Notes: generated by a model from the letters alone, not told the origin. A stretch of DNA of 64,000 nt from JBCCQL01 sp039414355 (GCA_039414355.1 JBCDJN010000011.1:7855-71854), one strand, 5' to 3'; numbered from the stretch's first letter, positions 32,716-41,060 are shown. Program-made: numbers and translations.

Positions 32716-34857
32716 TTGCCCGGCCTCAACCCCGCCCAGAACGACGCGGTGACGACCCTTTCCGGGCCGCTGCTGGTGCTCGCCGGCGCCGGCACGGGAA
32801 AGACGCGGGTGGTGACCCACCGCATCGCCGAGCTGATCCGCCACGGCACGCCGCCCGAGCGGATCCTGGCGGTCACCTTCACCCGCAAGGCGGCGGGCGA
32901 GATGCAGGAGCGGGCCGGGGCGCTGCTGAAGAAAGGCCGCAAGCGGGCCGGCAAGGACGCCCCGCGGCCAGAAATCTCCACGTTTCACTCCCTTTGCGTC
33001 CGCGTGCTGCGGCGGCACATCGGGCGGCTCGGCTACCCCGACCGCTTCACCATCGCCGACCGGTCGGACCAGGAATCGGCCGCCCGGGCCGCTTTGCGTG
33101 AGGTTCGGGCGCCCACCGCCGCCCTCAAGCCGGGTGATCTGCTCGCGCTGATCAGCAACTGGAAGATGAAGTCGATCCGCCCGCCCGAGGCCGCCAGCCA
33201 CGCCGAGACCGACCGCGAGCACTTGGCCGCCATCGCTTACCGGCGCTACCAGAACCGGATGAAGGGCGCCGCGACGGTCGACTTCGACGACCTCTTGCTG
33301 CTCACCGAGGAGCTCTTCACCAAGTTTCCTACGGTCCGCCGGGACGAGGCGTCGCGGTTCGATCACGTGATGATCGACGAGTACCAAGACACCAACCGCA
33401 GCCAGTACGAGATCGTCAAAGGCCTGGCGATGGGCCACCGCAACCTCTGCGTGGTGGGCGACGACGACCAGTCAATCTACGCCTGGCGGGGCGCCGAGGT
33501 CACCCACATCCTCAGCTTCAAGCGCGACTGGCCCGAAGCGAAGGTGGTCCGCCTGGAAGACAACTACCGCAGCCGGCAGCCGATCATCTCGATGGCCAAC
33601 ACGCTGATCGTGCACAACGCCCACCGGCACGACAAAGTCCTCCGCCCCGCCAAAGCGGGCGGCGAGCCGCCGCGGATTCTTCAGTTCCCCGACGAGACCG
33701 AAGAAGCCAAGCAATTGGTGGCGGACATCAGAAAGAGGCTGGAGGTTAGAGGTCAGAGGCTCGGAAGCAAGAGCGAGCCGGGGCCGTCAGGCCCCGGAGT
33801 CTGGCGCAAAGGCGAAGGCTTCGGCGAAGCCGACCCTAGCCTCCAGCCTCTAGCCTCTAATCTCTCCCCCGGCGACTTCGCCATCCTGTTCCGCACCAAC
33901 GAGCAGCCGCGTGCGTTCGAAGCGGAACTGCGGGCGGCGAAACTGCCCTACGTGCTGATCGGCGGCATGAGCTTCTACGATCGCCGCGAAGTGCGTGACG
34001 TGCTGGCGTACCTCCGGCTGATCGCCAACCCGGATGACGAGCCCTCGCTGCTGCGGGTCTTGAACACGCCGCCACGCGGCATCGGCGATGGCGCCCGCAA
34101 GCGGCTCATGGAGCGGGCCGTCGAGCGGGCCAAGCCGCTGTGGCACGTGCTTGGCGAAGCGCATCGACTGGACGGCGTCAGCCCGGCCGCCGCGAAGGGC
34201 TGCGACCGGCTCGTCGCGCAGGTCAAGCACTGGCAGGCGACGCAAGACGACCAACCACTGGGCGAGCTGGTTGAACGCGTCGTTCGCGAGAGCCGCTACC
34301 GCGACGAGCTGGCCCGCCTCTACCCCGACACGAACGAACGCGACGCGCGAATGGCGGCCGTCGAAGAACTTGTCAACGCCGCCGCCGAGTTTGAGAAGCG
34401 AGGAAGCGCCCGACGCAAAAAACTAGCGCCTAGCGCCTCGCGCCTCGCGCCTTTCTTGGACGAGCTGGCTGTCGGCGGTCGGGAAGACTCGCAGGACAAA
34501 GAGTCGCAGCTCGGCCGCAACGCCATCGCGCTGATGACGCTGCACTCGGCCAAGGGCTTGGAGTTCCCCCACGTCTACCTGGTGGGCATGGAGGAGGGCA
34601 TCCTGCCGCACAAGCGTTCGCTCGACGCGGGCGACGCCTCGGTGGACGAAGAACGCCGCCTGGCGTACGTCGGCGTCACCCGCGCTCAGGAACGCCTGAC
34701 GCTCAGCCTGGCGCTGACGCGCCGCAAATGGGGCAAAGCCCGCGACACGATACCGAGCCGGTTCCTCTTCGAGATGACGGGCCAAGCCGAGCGGGCCAAC
34801 ACTACGGGCGCCAAGAAGCCGAAGGCGAGCGCCAAACGATCGAGCCGCCGACGCTAG
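32716..34857 (+). CDS. UvrD/PcrA/Rep-type superfamily 1 DNA helicase
   Basis: 713 aa, 3'-5' ATP-dependent helicase. All SF1A motifs are present: LNPAQNDAV (Q motif), LAGAGTGKTRVVTHRIAELI (I), DEYQDTNRSQYE (II), VVGDDDQSIYAWRGA (III), LEDNYRSRQPI (IV), TLHSAKGLEFPHVYLVGMEEG (V), ERRLAYVGVTRAQERL (VI). TTG start, just after an AATCCGN array. Two insertions interrupt otherwise normal sequence: about residues 340-384 (before GDFAILFRTNEQPR), encoded by a 135-bp inverted heptamer element, and about 569-580, encoded by a CTAGCGC array. Both keep the frame open. The last four bases overlap the convergent BLUF-like gene. Confidence 0.93.
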   Translation: MPGLNPAQNDAVTTLSGPLLVLAGAGTGKTRVVTHRIAELIRHGTPPERILAVTFTRKAAGEMQERAGALLKKGRKRAGKDAPRPEISTFHSLCVRVLRRHIGRLGYPDRFTIADRSDQESAARAALREVRAPTAALKPGDLLALISNWKMKSIRPPEAASHAETDREHLAAIAYRRYQNRMKGAATVDFDDLLLLTEELFTKFPTVRRDEASRFDHVMIDEYQDTNRSQYEIVKGLAMGHRNLCVVGDDDQSIYAWRGAEVTHILSFKRDWPEAKVVRLEDNYRSRQPIISMANTLIVHNAHRHDKVLRPAKAGGEPPRILQFPDETEEAKQLVADIRKRLEVRGQRLGSKSEPGPSGPGVWRKGEGFGEADPSLQPLASNLSPGDFAILFRTNEQPRAFEAELRAAKLPYVLIGGMSFYDRREVRDVLAYLRLIANPDDEPSLLRVLNTPPRGIGDGARKRLMERAVERAKPLWHVLGEAHRLDGVSPAAAKGCDRLVAQVKHWQATQDDQPLGELVERVVRESRYRDELARLYPDTNERDARMAAVEELVNAAAEFEKRGSARRKKLAPSASRLAPFLDELAVGGREDSQDKESQLGRNAIALMTLHSAKGLEFPHVYLVGMEEGILPHKRSLDAGDASVDEERRLAYVGVTRAQERLTLSLALTRRKWGKARDTIPSRFLFEMTGQAERANTTGAKKPKASAKRSSRRR
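33734..33868. repeat. Complete 135-bp inverted heptamer element in frame inside uvrD
   Basis: Left arm 33734-33761: AGAGGCT, GGAGGTT, AGAGGTC, AGAGGCT. Right arm 33834-33868: CCCTAGC, CTCCAGC, CTCTAGC, CTCTAAT, CTCTCCC. The core of 72 bp contains palindromic repeat copy 4. The length is exactly 45 codons and no stop is created. Arms belong to the same sequence family as the element before mqnD (13650-13794), which has the same arm length and a similar core length. Confidence 0.9.
33774..33800 (-). repeat. Palindromic repeat copy 4, nested in the uvrD heptamer element
   Basis: On the - strand: ACTCCGG, GGCCTGACGGCC, CCGGCTCG. Perfect stem GGGGCC/GGCCCC around TGAC-like loop. Same ends (ACTCCGG and CCGGCTCG) as the other three copies, with a compensating change in the stem. 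Confidence 0.72.
34423..34455 (+). repeat. Heptamer array (CTAGCGC/CTCGCGC) in frame inside uvrD
   Basis: Units CTAGCGC, CTAGCGC, CTCGCGC, CTCGCGC, then CTTTC. Encodes LAPSASRLAPF (about residues 570-580). The unit matches the right arm of the array before lemA (50938-50972). The region just upstream (GCGAGGAAGCG, 34396-34410) may be a decayed left arm. Confidence 0.78.
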
Positions 34858-35321
34858 GCGGCGACGCTTCCACTCCGGCTGACCGGGTGAGCCGTGGACT
34901 TCGCATCGAGCAGGTTAGCGAGCTCGGCGAAAGCGTCTTCGTCCGCGGATTGGGTGTTTGAGAAAACGCTAATCAGCGCGTTGGTCACCGCCTCGGCCTG
35001 TTGGGAATCATGTCGTTTGAGCTCATCGACGTCGTGCTCTTCGATCGCGAGCGAGCTGGTCGCACGCTCGTTACTGGTGGAACGGTACCGGGCTTCCATG
35101 CCGGCCGCCGACGCATCGCGGTTTAGACGCTTGATCACCTGGTCGACCGCGCCGCTCGGGCCTTCGAGCATGAGGGCAATCTGGTCGCCCAGGCGGATCG
35201 CCTTGGCACTCAGGCCGCTCAGAACGCGCCGCCGCGGGTAGTCACGGACGATCTGGACCAGGTCGCTCGTGCTGACGCTTGTCTTGGGCTTGCTCAGGCA
35301 GACAGCGCGGTCGTAGGACAT
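34854..35321 (-). CDS. Degenerate BLUF-like domain protein
   Basis: 155 aa from ATG 35321 (frame open to 35372). Residues about 15-75 follow the second half of a BLUF flavin photoreceptor: SDLVQIVRDYPRRRVLSGLS, then GDQIALMLEGPSGAVDQVIKRLNRD, compare the family pattern of ILxxAxxNNxxxGITG, FxQxLEGP, AVxxLxxRIxxD. The Asn that contacts flavin (NN before GITG) is replaced by RR and GITG by SGLS, so flavin binding is doubtful. The C-terminal 70 residues are Ser/Ala/Asp-rich without a known domain. Convergent with uvrD (4-bp overlap). It may be a non-light-sensing relative; the assignment is tentative. Confidence 0.5.
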   Translation of the reverse strand: MSYDRAVCLSKPKTSVSTSDLVQIVRDYPRRRVLSGLSAKAIRLGDQIALMLEGPSGAVDQVIKRLNRDASAAGMEARYRSTSNERATSSLAIEEHDVDELKRHDSQQAEAVTNALISVFSNTQSADEDAFAELANLLDAKSTAHPVSRSGSVAA

Positions 35322-35476
35322 GGTGCGATTCTCGGAGAACGTTTTGGGTGTTCGGTCAGCCTGTACCATCAAACCTATGCCACGAACGGAAGGGAGGCAG
35401 AGAGAAAACGTTCAAATCGACCAACTGTCGGCGGCACATGTCTCGGCGCAGGTGCTAGCAGGGCAAGAAGCTGAAG

Positions 35477-35505
35477 TTGGTGAGAATCCCGCCCCGGGGT
35501 AGATT
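35477..35505 (+). promoter_or_regulatory. Candidate sigma70-type promoter for the SbcD/SbcC-like pair
   Basis: TTGGTG (35477-35482), 17-bp spacer, TAGATT (35500-35505). It lies 72 bp before the ATG at 35577 in the gap that separates the pair from the convergent upstream genes. Matches consensus at 4 of 6 positions in each box. Confidence 0.35.
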
Positions 35506-35576
35506 GCGGGAAAGAGCCTAGCCGGCGAGCAGCGCCTCGTCGGCCACCGGCCCAATCGTCACGCAGGGAGGCGTTG

Positions 35577-36815
35577 ATGTCTGAGCAAGTGATTCATGCG
35601 CCGCTGCGCTTGGTGCACACCAGCGACTGGCGGCTGGAGCGGCCGCTCTTCGGCCTGCCCGCAATTCCCGAACACCTCCGCGAGTTGCTGCGCGACGCGC
35701 CGTACCAGGCGGCCGAGCAGGTTGTTGAGACCGCGCTCACCGAGAACGCCGACGCGTTGCTGCTCTCCGGCGAGATCCTCGATGTCGACGCCGCCGGTCC
35801 GCGGGCGGTGGTCTTCCTGCTCGATCAGTTCCATCGGCTCGAAGCCCGTGGCGTGCGGGTCTTTTGGGCGGGCGGGTTGAGCGACCGACCCGACCGCTGG
35901 CCACCGTCGTGCAAGCTGCCGGCGAACGTCACCGTCTTCCCCATCGGCCGCGTTGAGACTCACGAGCTGGAGCGCGACGGACAGGTGATCGCCCGCGTGC
36001 AGGGCGCCAGCCGTGGCGAGGGGCAACCGATCGACTCCAGCGGCTTCCACGCCGACGCCCACGGCCGCTACACCATCGCCGTGGCGTGCGGCACCAGCGA
36101 CTCGGCCGGCAAGGAAGGCGACCGCGTTGACTACATGGCGCTCGGCGGCCGAGCGAAGCGGGCCACGGTGGATGTCGACCCCGGCATCGCCCACTACCCC
36201 GGCACACCCCAAGGCCGCTCGCCGCAGGAAACCGGCCCCGGCGGCTGCACCGTCGTTCAGGTTGATGGCGAAGGCAAAACCAAGACGCGGTTCGTTTCAA
36301 CCGACGCGGTCCGCTGGGCGCACGAGTCGGTGGAGTTCACCGCCAACACGACCGTCGCCGACCTCAAGGCGCGGATGCGTGACCGGCTGGAGAAGCTGCG
36401 AGCGAAGGCACGCGATGTCGATCAGCTCGTCGAGTGGGACCTGCACGGCGCCGGGCCGCTGCTCGCCCAAATGCGGGCCGGAGGGTTGCCGGACGAACTG
36501 CTCGCCGAGCTCCAGAAACACGATGGCCGGCAATCGCCCTCCTGCTACAGCTTCCGCGTCGAGTGCCGCCAACCGTACGAGCCGCCGGCGGAGTGGCTCG
36601 ACCAAGAGACCATCCTCGGCGACCTGCTGAGACAGATTGCCGTCTTCCGAAACAGCGACGCGTTTGTGCTCGACCTCAAGGAAGCGCTCCCCAAACCGCT
36701 GCCGGACGCCGAGCTCGCATCGCTCGCCGAGATCGGCGACGGCGACGCGAAGCGCCGGCTGTTCGACGCGGCTGAGAAGCTTGGCGTGGCACTCATGACG
36801 GAAGAGTCGAAGTGA
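35577..36815 (+). CDS. SbcD/YhaO-like metallophosphoesterase fold lacking metal ligands
   Basis: 412 aa; GGGAGG ribosome binding site at 35566-35571 fixes ATG 35577 over the TTG before it. Sequence order matches DNA repair exonucleases of the SbcD/Mre11/YhaO type, but each metal motif is altered: HTSDWRLERP (expected DxH), SGEILDVD (expected GD), AGGLSDRPD (expected GNHD), ACGTSD (expected H), DYMALGGRAKR (expected GHxH), YPGTPQGRSPQETGPGGC (a usual His replaced by Ser). The rest of the fold and C-terminal domain (to SFRVECRQPYEPP and beyond) are well kept and in frame, so this is a conserved non-catalytic protein and not decay. It is followed after 78 bp by the SbcC/YhaN-like ATPase. Confidence 0.85.
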   Translation: MSEQVIHAPLRLVHTSDWRLERPLFGLPAIPEHLRELLRDAPYQAAEQVVETALTENADALLLSGEILDVDAAGPRAVVFLLDQFHRLEARGVRVFWAGGLSDRPDRWPPSCKLPANVTVFPIGRVETHELERDGQVIARVQGASRGEGQPIDSSGFHADAHGRYTIAVACGTSDSAGKEGDRVDYMALGGRAKRATVDVDPGIAHYPGTPQGRSPQETGPGGCTVVQVDGEGKTKTRFVSTDAVRWAHESVEFTANTTVADLKARMRDRLEKLRAKARDVDQLVEWDLHGAGPLLAQMRAGGLPDELLAELQKHDGRQSPSCYSFRVECRQPYEPPAEWLDQETILGDLLRQIAVFRNSDAFVLDLKEALPKPLPDAELASLAEIGDGDAKRRLFDAAEKLGVALMTEESK

Positions 36816-36816
36816 A

Positions 36817-36845
36817 TCACTCCGGCGGCTGACGCCGCCGGCTCG
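36817..36845 (+). repeat. Palindromic repeat copy 3 between the SbcD-like and SbcC-like genes
   Basis: CACTCCGGCGGC, TGAC, GCCGCCGGCTCG: perfect 8-bp stem CCGGCGGC/GCCGCCGG with a TGAC loop. It is the cleanest copy of the family. It begins at the stop of the first gene and sits 17 bp before the AATCCGN heptamer array. Confidence 0.8.
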
Positions 36846-36861
36846 CGGGTGATAAGCAAGT

Positions 36862-36889
36862 CATTCCGCAATCCGAAATCCGCATTCGA
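36862..36889 (+). repeat. Heptamer array (NAATCCG) before SbcC-like gene
   Basis: Four units CATTCCG, CAATCCG, AAATCCG, CATTCGA, then AACC and the ATG at 36894. Same unit family as the arrays before uvrD and the TPR gene. No Shine-Dalgarno remains. Confidence 0.8.
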
Positions 36890-36893
36890 AACC

Positions 36894-39800
36894 ATGCGTA
36901 TCACCGACCTCACCATCGACGGATTCGGCGTCTGGAACGAGCTGCGGCTCAAGCGGATGTCTCCGGAGATCACCGTCTTCTTCGGCGACAACGAAGCCGG
37001 CAAGACCACGCTGCTGCAGTTCCTGCGGAGCATGCTGTACGGCGTCTCGCCCGAGCGGCGCGAGCAGTACCTGCCGCCGGTGGCGGGCGGTCGGCCGGGT
37101 GGGCGCCTGGGGCTCGTGGGCGACGACGGCCCCTTTGAACTGACCCGCTACGCCGAGCGCGGCCCCGAAGACCGCGGTCTGGTCCGCATCAATCTGCCCG
37201 GCGGCGAGACCGAGGGCGATCGGCTGCTGCGTGACGGGCTGGAGGGCGTCGACGAAACAACCTTCAACAACGTCTTCGCCGTCGGCCTGGACGAGATCCA
37301 AGAGCTCGGCACGCTCGGCGGCGCCGAAGCGGCCAAGAGCATCTACCGGCTGACGTCCGGCCTCGACCGCGTCTCGCTGTACGACGTAATTCTCGGCCTC
37401 CGCGAGTCGAAGTCGGCGCTCTTGGACGAAGCCGGCAAGCCGAGCGAGATCGGCCGGCTGGTCGCGCGGCGGGACGCTCTCGCCACGGACATCAGCGACC
37501 TGACGGTGCAGAATCGCCGCTGGTCCAAGATCGGCGTCGAGCTGGAAGAGCTGGGCGTTGAAGTCGACGCCGCCCGCGAACGGCTCAAGCACGCCGACCG
37601 CGCGGCCCGCCGCGTGGAGGTGGCGATCAACCTCAAGCCGAAGTGGCTGGAGCGGCAGAAGGTGGACGATCGGCTGGAGTCGCACCTCGGCTTGTTCCAG
37701 TTGCCGGCCGAAGCCATCACCGACCTGGACGAGCTCAACGGCAAGGTCGAGGAGCACCGCCGGCAACGGGACATCCTCCGCGGCCAACGCAAGCAACTCC
37801 GCGCCGAAGCGGACGAGCTGGGCGTGAACGAAGCCCTGGTCCGCAACGGCTGCCGGCTCGACGCGCTCGGCGAGCAGCGCGAGTGGGTCGAGGCGCTCGA
37901 GCGCGACACCGAGGAGATGAACGAAGAGGTCGAGCGCCTCGCCAGACGCATCGAGAGCGAAGAGCGGCGGCTGGCGAAGGTCTGGTCGCACGACCCCGAG
38001 CACCCGCCCGAGCTGACGCAAGAACACGTCAACGAACTGGAGCCACTCGCCGATCGGCTGCGCGACTCCGAGCGCGCCGTGTCGCGCGCCAAGGGCAAGC
38101 TCGACTCACGGCGCGACAGCGAGCTGCAGTACCGGACCAAGATCGAGTCGGCCATGGCGGCCGGTGATAAGCTCGGCCTGCCGACCGATATCAAAGAAGC
38201 AGGCGACCTGGTCGCGTCGCTCCGGCGGCGGCTGCAGGTGGAGCAGCGCACCGAGCAGGCCCGCCGCCACGCTCTCGAACTGGAGCAGCAGAGCCACGAC
38301 CTGATGGACAAGCAGGTCATGCCCATGGAGCTGTTCGTCTTCCTGTGCGGCGCCACGGTGCTGGCCGGCGTGCTGGCCGGGCTGTTCTTCCTCGGGCAGT
38401 GGTACCCGGGGTCGGTCTACTCAACTTACGGCCCGTGGGCGGCGCTGCTGGGCGTTGGCGGTCCGCTGGTGATGGGCTTCATCAAGTACTTCAGCGAGGA
38501 GTCCGCCGCCGACCAACTGGACGCCACGCACCGGCAGATGGAGATCGTCGAGAAGCAGATTGCCGAGGCCCAGCGCGACCGCCAGAAGCTGGACGGCGAG
38601 CTGCCGATGATCGAGGGGTCGGTCGTGCTCATGCTGCAGAAGGCCGAGCGTCACCTCGCCGACCTGGAGAAGGTGCTGCCGGTCGAGTCACAGCGGCGGC
38701 AGGCGGGTGGCGAAGTCGAATCGGCTCAGGCGGAGCTCGCCTCGGCCGAGGAGCAGCTCAAGAAAGACACGTCGGCTTGGCGGAGCGCGTTGCGTTCGCT
38801 CGGCCTGCCCGACCAAGTGACCGCCGACGACCTGAAGACGATGGCCGGCCAGTACGAGCAGCTCGCCGAGCTGCGCATCAAGGCCGAGAACCGGCTCGAC
38901 GAGACCCAGCGCCGCGAGCGCGAGCTTGCCGCCGCAACCACGCGGATCCAGGCGCTCGCCGAAGAAGCCGACCTCGTCCTCGAAGACGAAGAAGCCACGG
39001 TGCTTGATCAGCTCGAAGCCCTGCTCTCCGAACGCCGGCTGCAGCAGAGCCGGATCGACCACCGCAAGAAGCTGCATGAGCGGGCGGCGGAGCTCAAGGA
39101 GAAGGAGCTCAAGCGGCACAAGGCGGCCGAGGCGCTGGTCGATCGCCGCGAGACCCTCTTCCGCACCGCCGGCGTGGCGGACGAGGAGGGCTACCGCCGG
39201 CTGGCGGGCGACTTGGCCGAAGCGGCCAAGCTCCGCGAGCAGCGAGGGCGGATCACCGAGGAGATCAAGTCGGCAATCGGTCGGTTGGGCACGGAGGAGG
39301 ACTTCGCCCCGATGCTGCTGCCCGAGTCGATCGGCCGGCTCGACGGGCAGTGGGAGGAACTCTCCGCCGAGCACGAAGAGATCGATAGTCACCTGCGTGA
39401 ACTGCTCGGCCGCCGCGGCGCCCTTGAGGAGCAGCGCAAGCAGCTCGCCGAAGACACGTCGCTCGCCGACAAGCGGATGGAGCTCGATACCGTCGAGAGC
39501 CAGATCGCCGAGGCGGGCGAGCGTTGGCGGGAGCGGGCGGCCGTCGGCCAGTTGCTTGAACTGATCCGCAGCGATTACGAAGCGAACCGCCAGCCCGACA
39601 CCCTGATCGAAGCCTCCAAGCACCTGGAGCGACTCACCGCCGGCCGGTACACCCGCGTCTGGACGCCGCTAGCGAGCGACGTGCTGCTGGTGGACAACCG
39701 CGACGGGCAGTCGCTGCCGGTCGAGAACCTCAGCCGCGGCACCCGGGAGCAGCTCTACCTGTCGGTCCGCATGGCGCTTGTGGCGATGTTCGCGCGGCGG

Positions 39801-40298
39801 GGCATTCAGCTGCCGATGATCCTGGACGACATCCTGGTGAACTTTGACGCGGGCCGCTCGCGCACGGCGGCCAAGGTGATGGTGGAGTTCGCCAAGGACG
39901 GCCACCAGCTCTTGGTCTTCACGTGCCACGAGCACGTCTGGGAGATGTTCAAAGACCTGCACGCCGACGTCCGCCGGCTGCCGAACCGGTTCGGCGAGGA
40001 GGTCGTCGTTGACGAGCTGCCGGCGCTGCCCGAGCCCGAAGTGGTCGAAGAACCGGCGCCCGAGCCAGTGGTCGACGAGGTCGCGATTGAGCCGACGCCC
40101 GAGCCGGAGCCGTTCGCCGTGGAAGCTAGCTACGTCGACCTAGAACCGGCGGCCGAGCAGTACGACTATCTGGAAGCGGAGTACGAACCGCTCACGCCGC
40201 GCGAGACCGTGATCGAAGAGATCGTCTACGACGAACCGGGCCTCGCCGAAGCTAAACGCGAATGGTCGCCGCCCGAGCAGACCCGCGTGGCGAGCTAA
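36894..40298 (+). CDS. YhaN/SbcC-like AAA ATPase with central membrane hairpin
   Basis: 1134 aa from ATG 36894 (frame open to 36849). SMC-like split ATPase: N-terminal MRITDLTIDGFGVW and Walker A FGDNEAGKTTLLQFLRSMLYG (about 31-50), long coiled coils, C-terminal signature VENLSRGTREQLYLSVRMAL and Walker B LPMILDDILVNFDAGRSRTA, then the H-loop FTCHEHVWEMF. In the middle (about 480-530) are two hydrophobic segments, LFVFLCGATVLAGVLAGLFF and WAALLGVGGPLVMGF, as in YhaN proteins, so the coiled-coil tip is membrane-embedded. A 110-residue Glu/Pro-rich tail follows. It is paired with the motif-dead phosphoesterase and probably forms one complex with it. Confidence 0.9.
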   Translation: MRITDLTIDGFGVWNELRLKRMSPEITVFFGDNEAGKTTLLQFLRSMLYGVSPERREQYLPPVAGGRPGGRLGLVGDDGPFELTRYAERGPEDRGLVRINLPGGETEGDRLLRDGLEGVDETTFNNVFAVGLDEIQELGTLGGAEAAKSIYRLTSGLDRVSLYDVILGLRESKSALLDEAGKPSEIGRLVARRDALATDISDLTVQNRRWSKIGVELEELGVEVDAARERLKHADRAARRVEVAINLKPKWLERQKVDDRLESHLGLFQLPAEAITDLDELNGKVEEHRRQRDILRGQRKQLRAEADELGVNEALVRNGCRLDALGEQREWVEALERDTEEMNEEVERLARRIESEERRLAKVWSHDPEHPPELTQEHVNELEPLADRLRDSERAVSRAKGKLDSRRDSELQYRTKIESAMAAGDKLGLPTDIKEAGDLVASLRRRLQVEQRTEQARRHALELEQQSHDLMDKQVMPMELFVFLCGATVLAGVLAGLFFLGQWYPGSVYSTYGPWAALLGVGGPLVMGFIKYFSEESAADQLDATHRQMEIVEKQIAEAQRDRQKLDGELPMIEGSVVLMLQKAERHLADLEKVLPVESQRRQAGGEVESAQAELASAEEQLKKDTSAWRSALRSLGLPDQVTADDLKTMAGQYEQLAELRIKAENRLDETQRRERELAAATTRIQALAEEADLVLEDEEATVLDQLEALLSERRLQQSRIDHRKKLHERAAELKEKELKRHKAAEALVDRRETLFRTAGVADEEGYRRLAGDLAEAAKLREQRGRITEEIKSAIGRLGTEEDFAPMLLPESIGRLDGQWEELSAEHEEIDSHLRELLGRRGALEEQRKQLAEDTSLADKRMELDTVESQIAEAGERWRERAAVGQLLELIRSDYEANRQPDTLIEASKHLERLTAGRYTRVWTPLASDVLLVDNRDGQSLPVENLSRGTREQLYLSVRMALVAMFARRGIQLPMILDDILVNFDAGRSRTAAKVMVEFAKDGHQLLVFTCHEHVWEMFKDLHADVRRLPNRFGEEVVVDELPALPEPEVVEEPAPEPVVDEVAIEPTPEPEPFAVEASYVDLEPAAEQYDYLEAEYEPLTPRETVIEEIVYDEPGLAEAKREWSPPEQTRVAS

Positions 40299-40340
40299 CG
40301 CCGCGAAAGCCCCTCTCGCAGGGACGGAGGGTCTAACCGC

Positions 40341-41060
40341 TCACCGCGCCCCAATCTGCCACGCGGGGGCGTTGTCCGCGTCGCCAACAAAATTCACTTT
40401 GCCGGTGTGCATGTCGTACACGGCGCCCACCAGCTTGACGGCGCCGCTCTTGAGACTGCGGCGTAGGTCGGGCACGCGGGAGAGCCGGCGGACGGCTAGC
40501 TGCACGTTCTGTTCGATCGCCTTGGCGACGAAGTCCTTGCGGGGCAGGTTGCGGTCGAGCCCCATCGTTGCGGGCTCGATCTGGTAGAGCAGCGAGACTA
40601 CTTCGGCCGGCTCACCATCCGGGTTTGAGAGGTGGTCGATGGTTGCCGTCACGGCCCCGCAGCACGTATGGCCCATCACGACGATGAGCTGTGTGTCGAG
40701 GTGGTCGATGGCGTACTCAACGCTGGCCACGACGTCGGTGTCGACCACGTTGCCGGCCACGCGGATGACAAACAGGTCGCCGAAGCCCTGATCGAACAGC
40801 AGCTCCGGCGGCACCCGGGAGTCGCTGCAGCCAATTACCACGGCAAACGGGTGCTGACCCGCCTCAAGCTGATGACGCCAACCGGCGTTCTCGTGCGGGT
40901 GGGTCGGCTTGCCCGAGGCGAAGCGGGCGTTGCCGTCCTTGAGCGCCTTCAGAGCCGCGTCGGCAGTGACCGGGCCGCTCTCAGGACGAGGCGGGTCGGC
41001 CAACGTGAGACCGATTAACGCTGCCGCCGCACACGAAACGCCGCACACAAACCGAAGCAT
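40341..41060 (-). CDS. Beta-class carbonic anhydrase, exported
   Basis: 239 aa. Interconverts CO2 and bicarbonate. A signal peptide (RFVCGVSCAAAALIGLTLA) places it outside the cytoplasm, unusual for the beta class but known. Zinc and catalytic motifs are intact: IGCSDSRVPPE (Cys, Asp, Arg), FVIRVAGNVVD, VVMGHTCCGAVTA (His and Cys ligands), GAVYDMHTGKVNFVG at the end. The start ATG 41060 gives the signal peptide directly. Single gene; 102 bp to the next start on the left and convergent with the SbcC-like gene. Confidence 0.92.
   Translation of the reverse strand: MLRFVCGVSCAAAALIGLTLADPPRPESGPVTADAALKALKDGNARFASGKPTHPHENAGWRHQLEAGQHPFAVVIGCSDSRVPPELLFDQGFGDLFVIRVAGNVVDTDVVASVEYAIDHLDTQLIVVMGHTCCGAVTATIDHLSNPDGEPAEVVSLLYQIEPATMGLDRNLPRKDFVAKAIEQNVQLAVRRLSRVPDLRRSLKSGAVKLVGAVYDMHTGKVNFVGDADNAPAWQIGAR

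Noticed and set aside
33734..33868. The helicase insert as a CRISPR or tRNA-like element
   Set aside because: Arms are degenerate 7-bp units with no spacers of CRISPR size; no cloverleaf fits.
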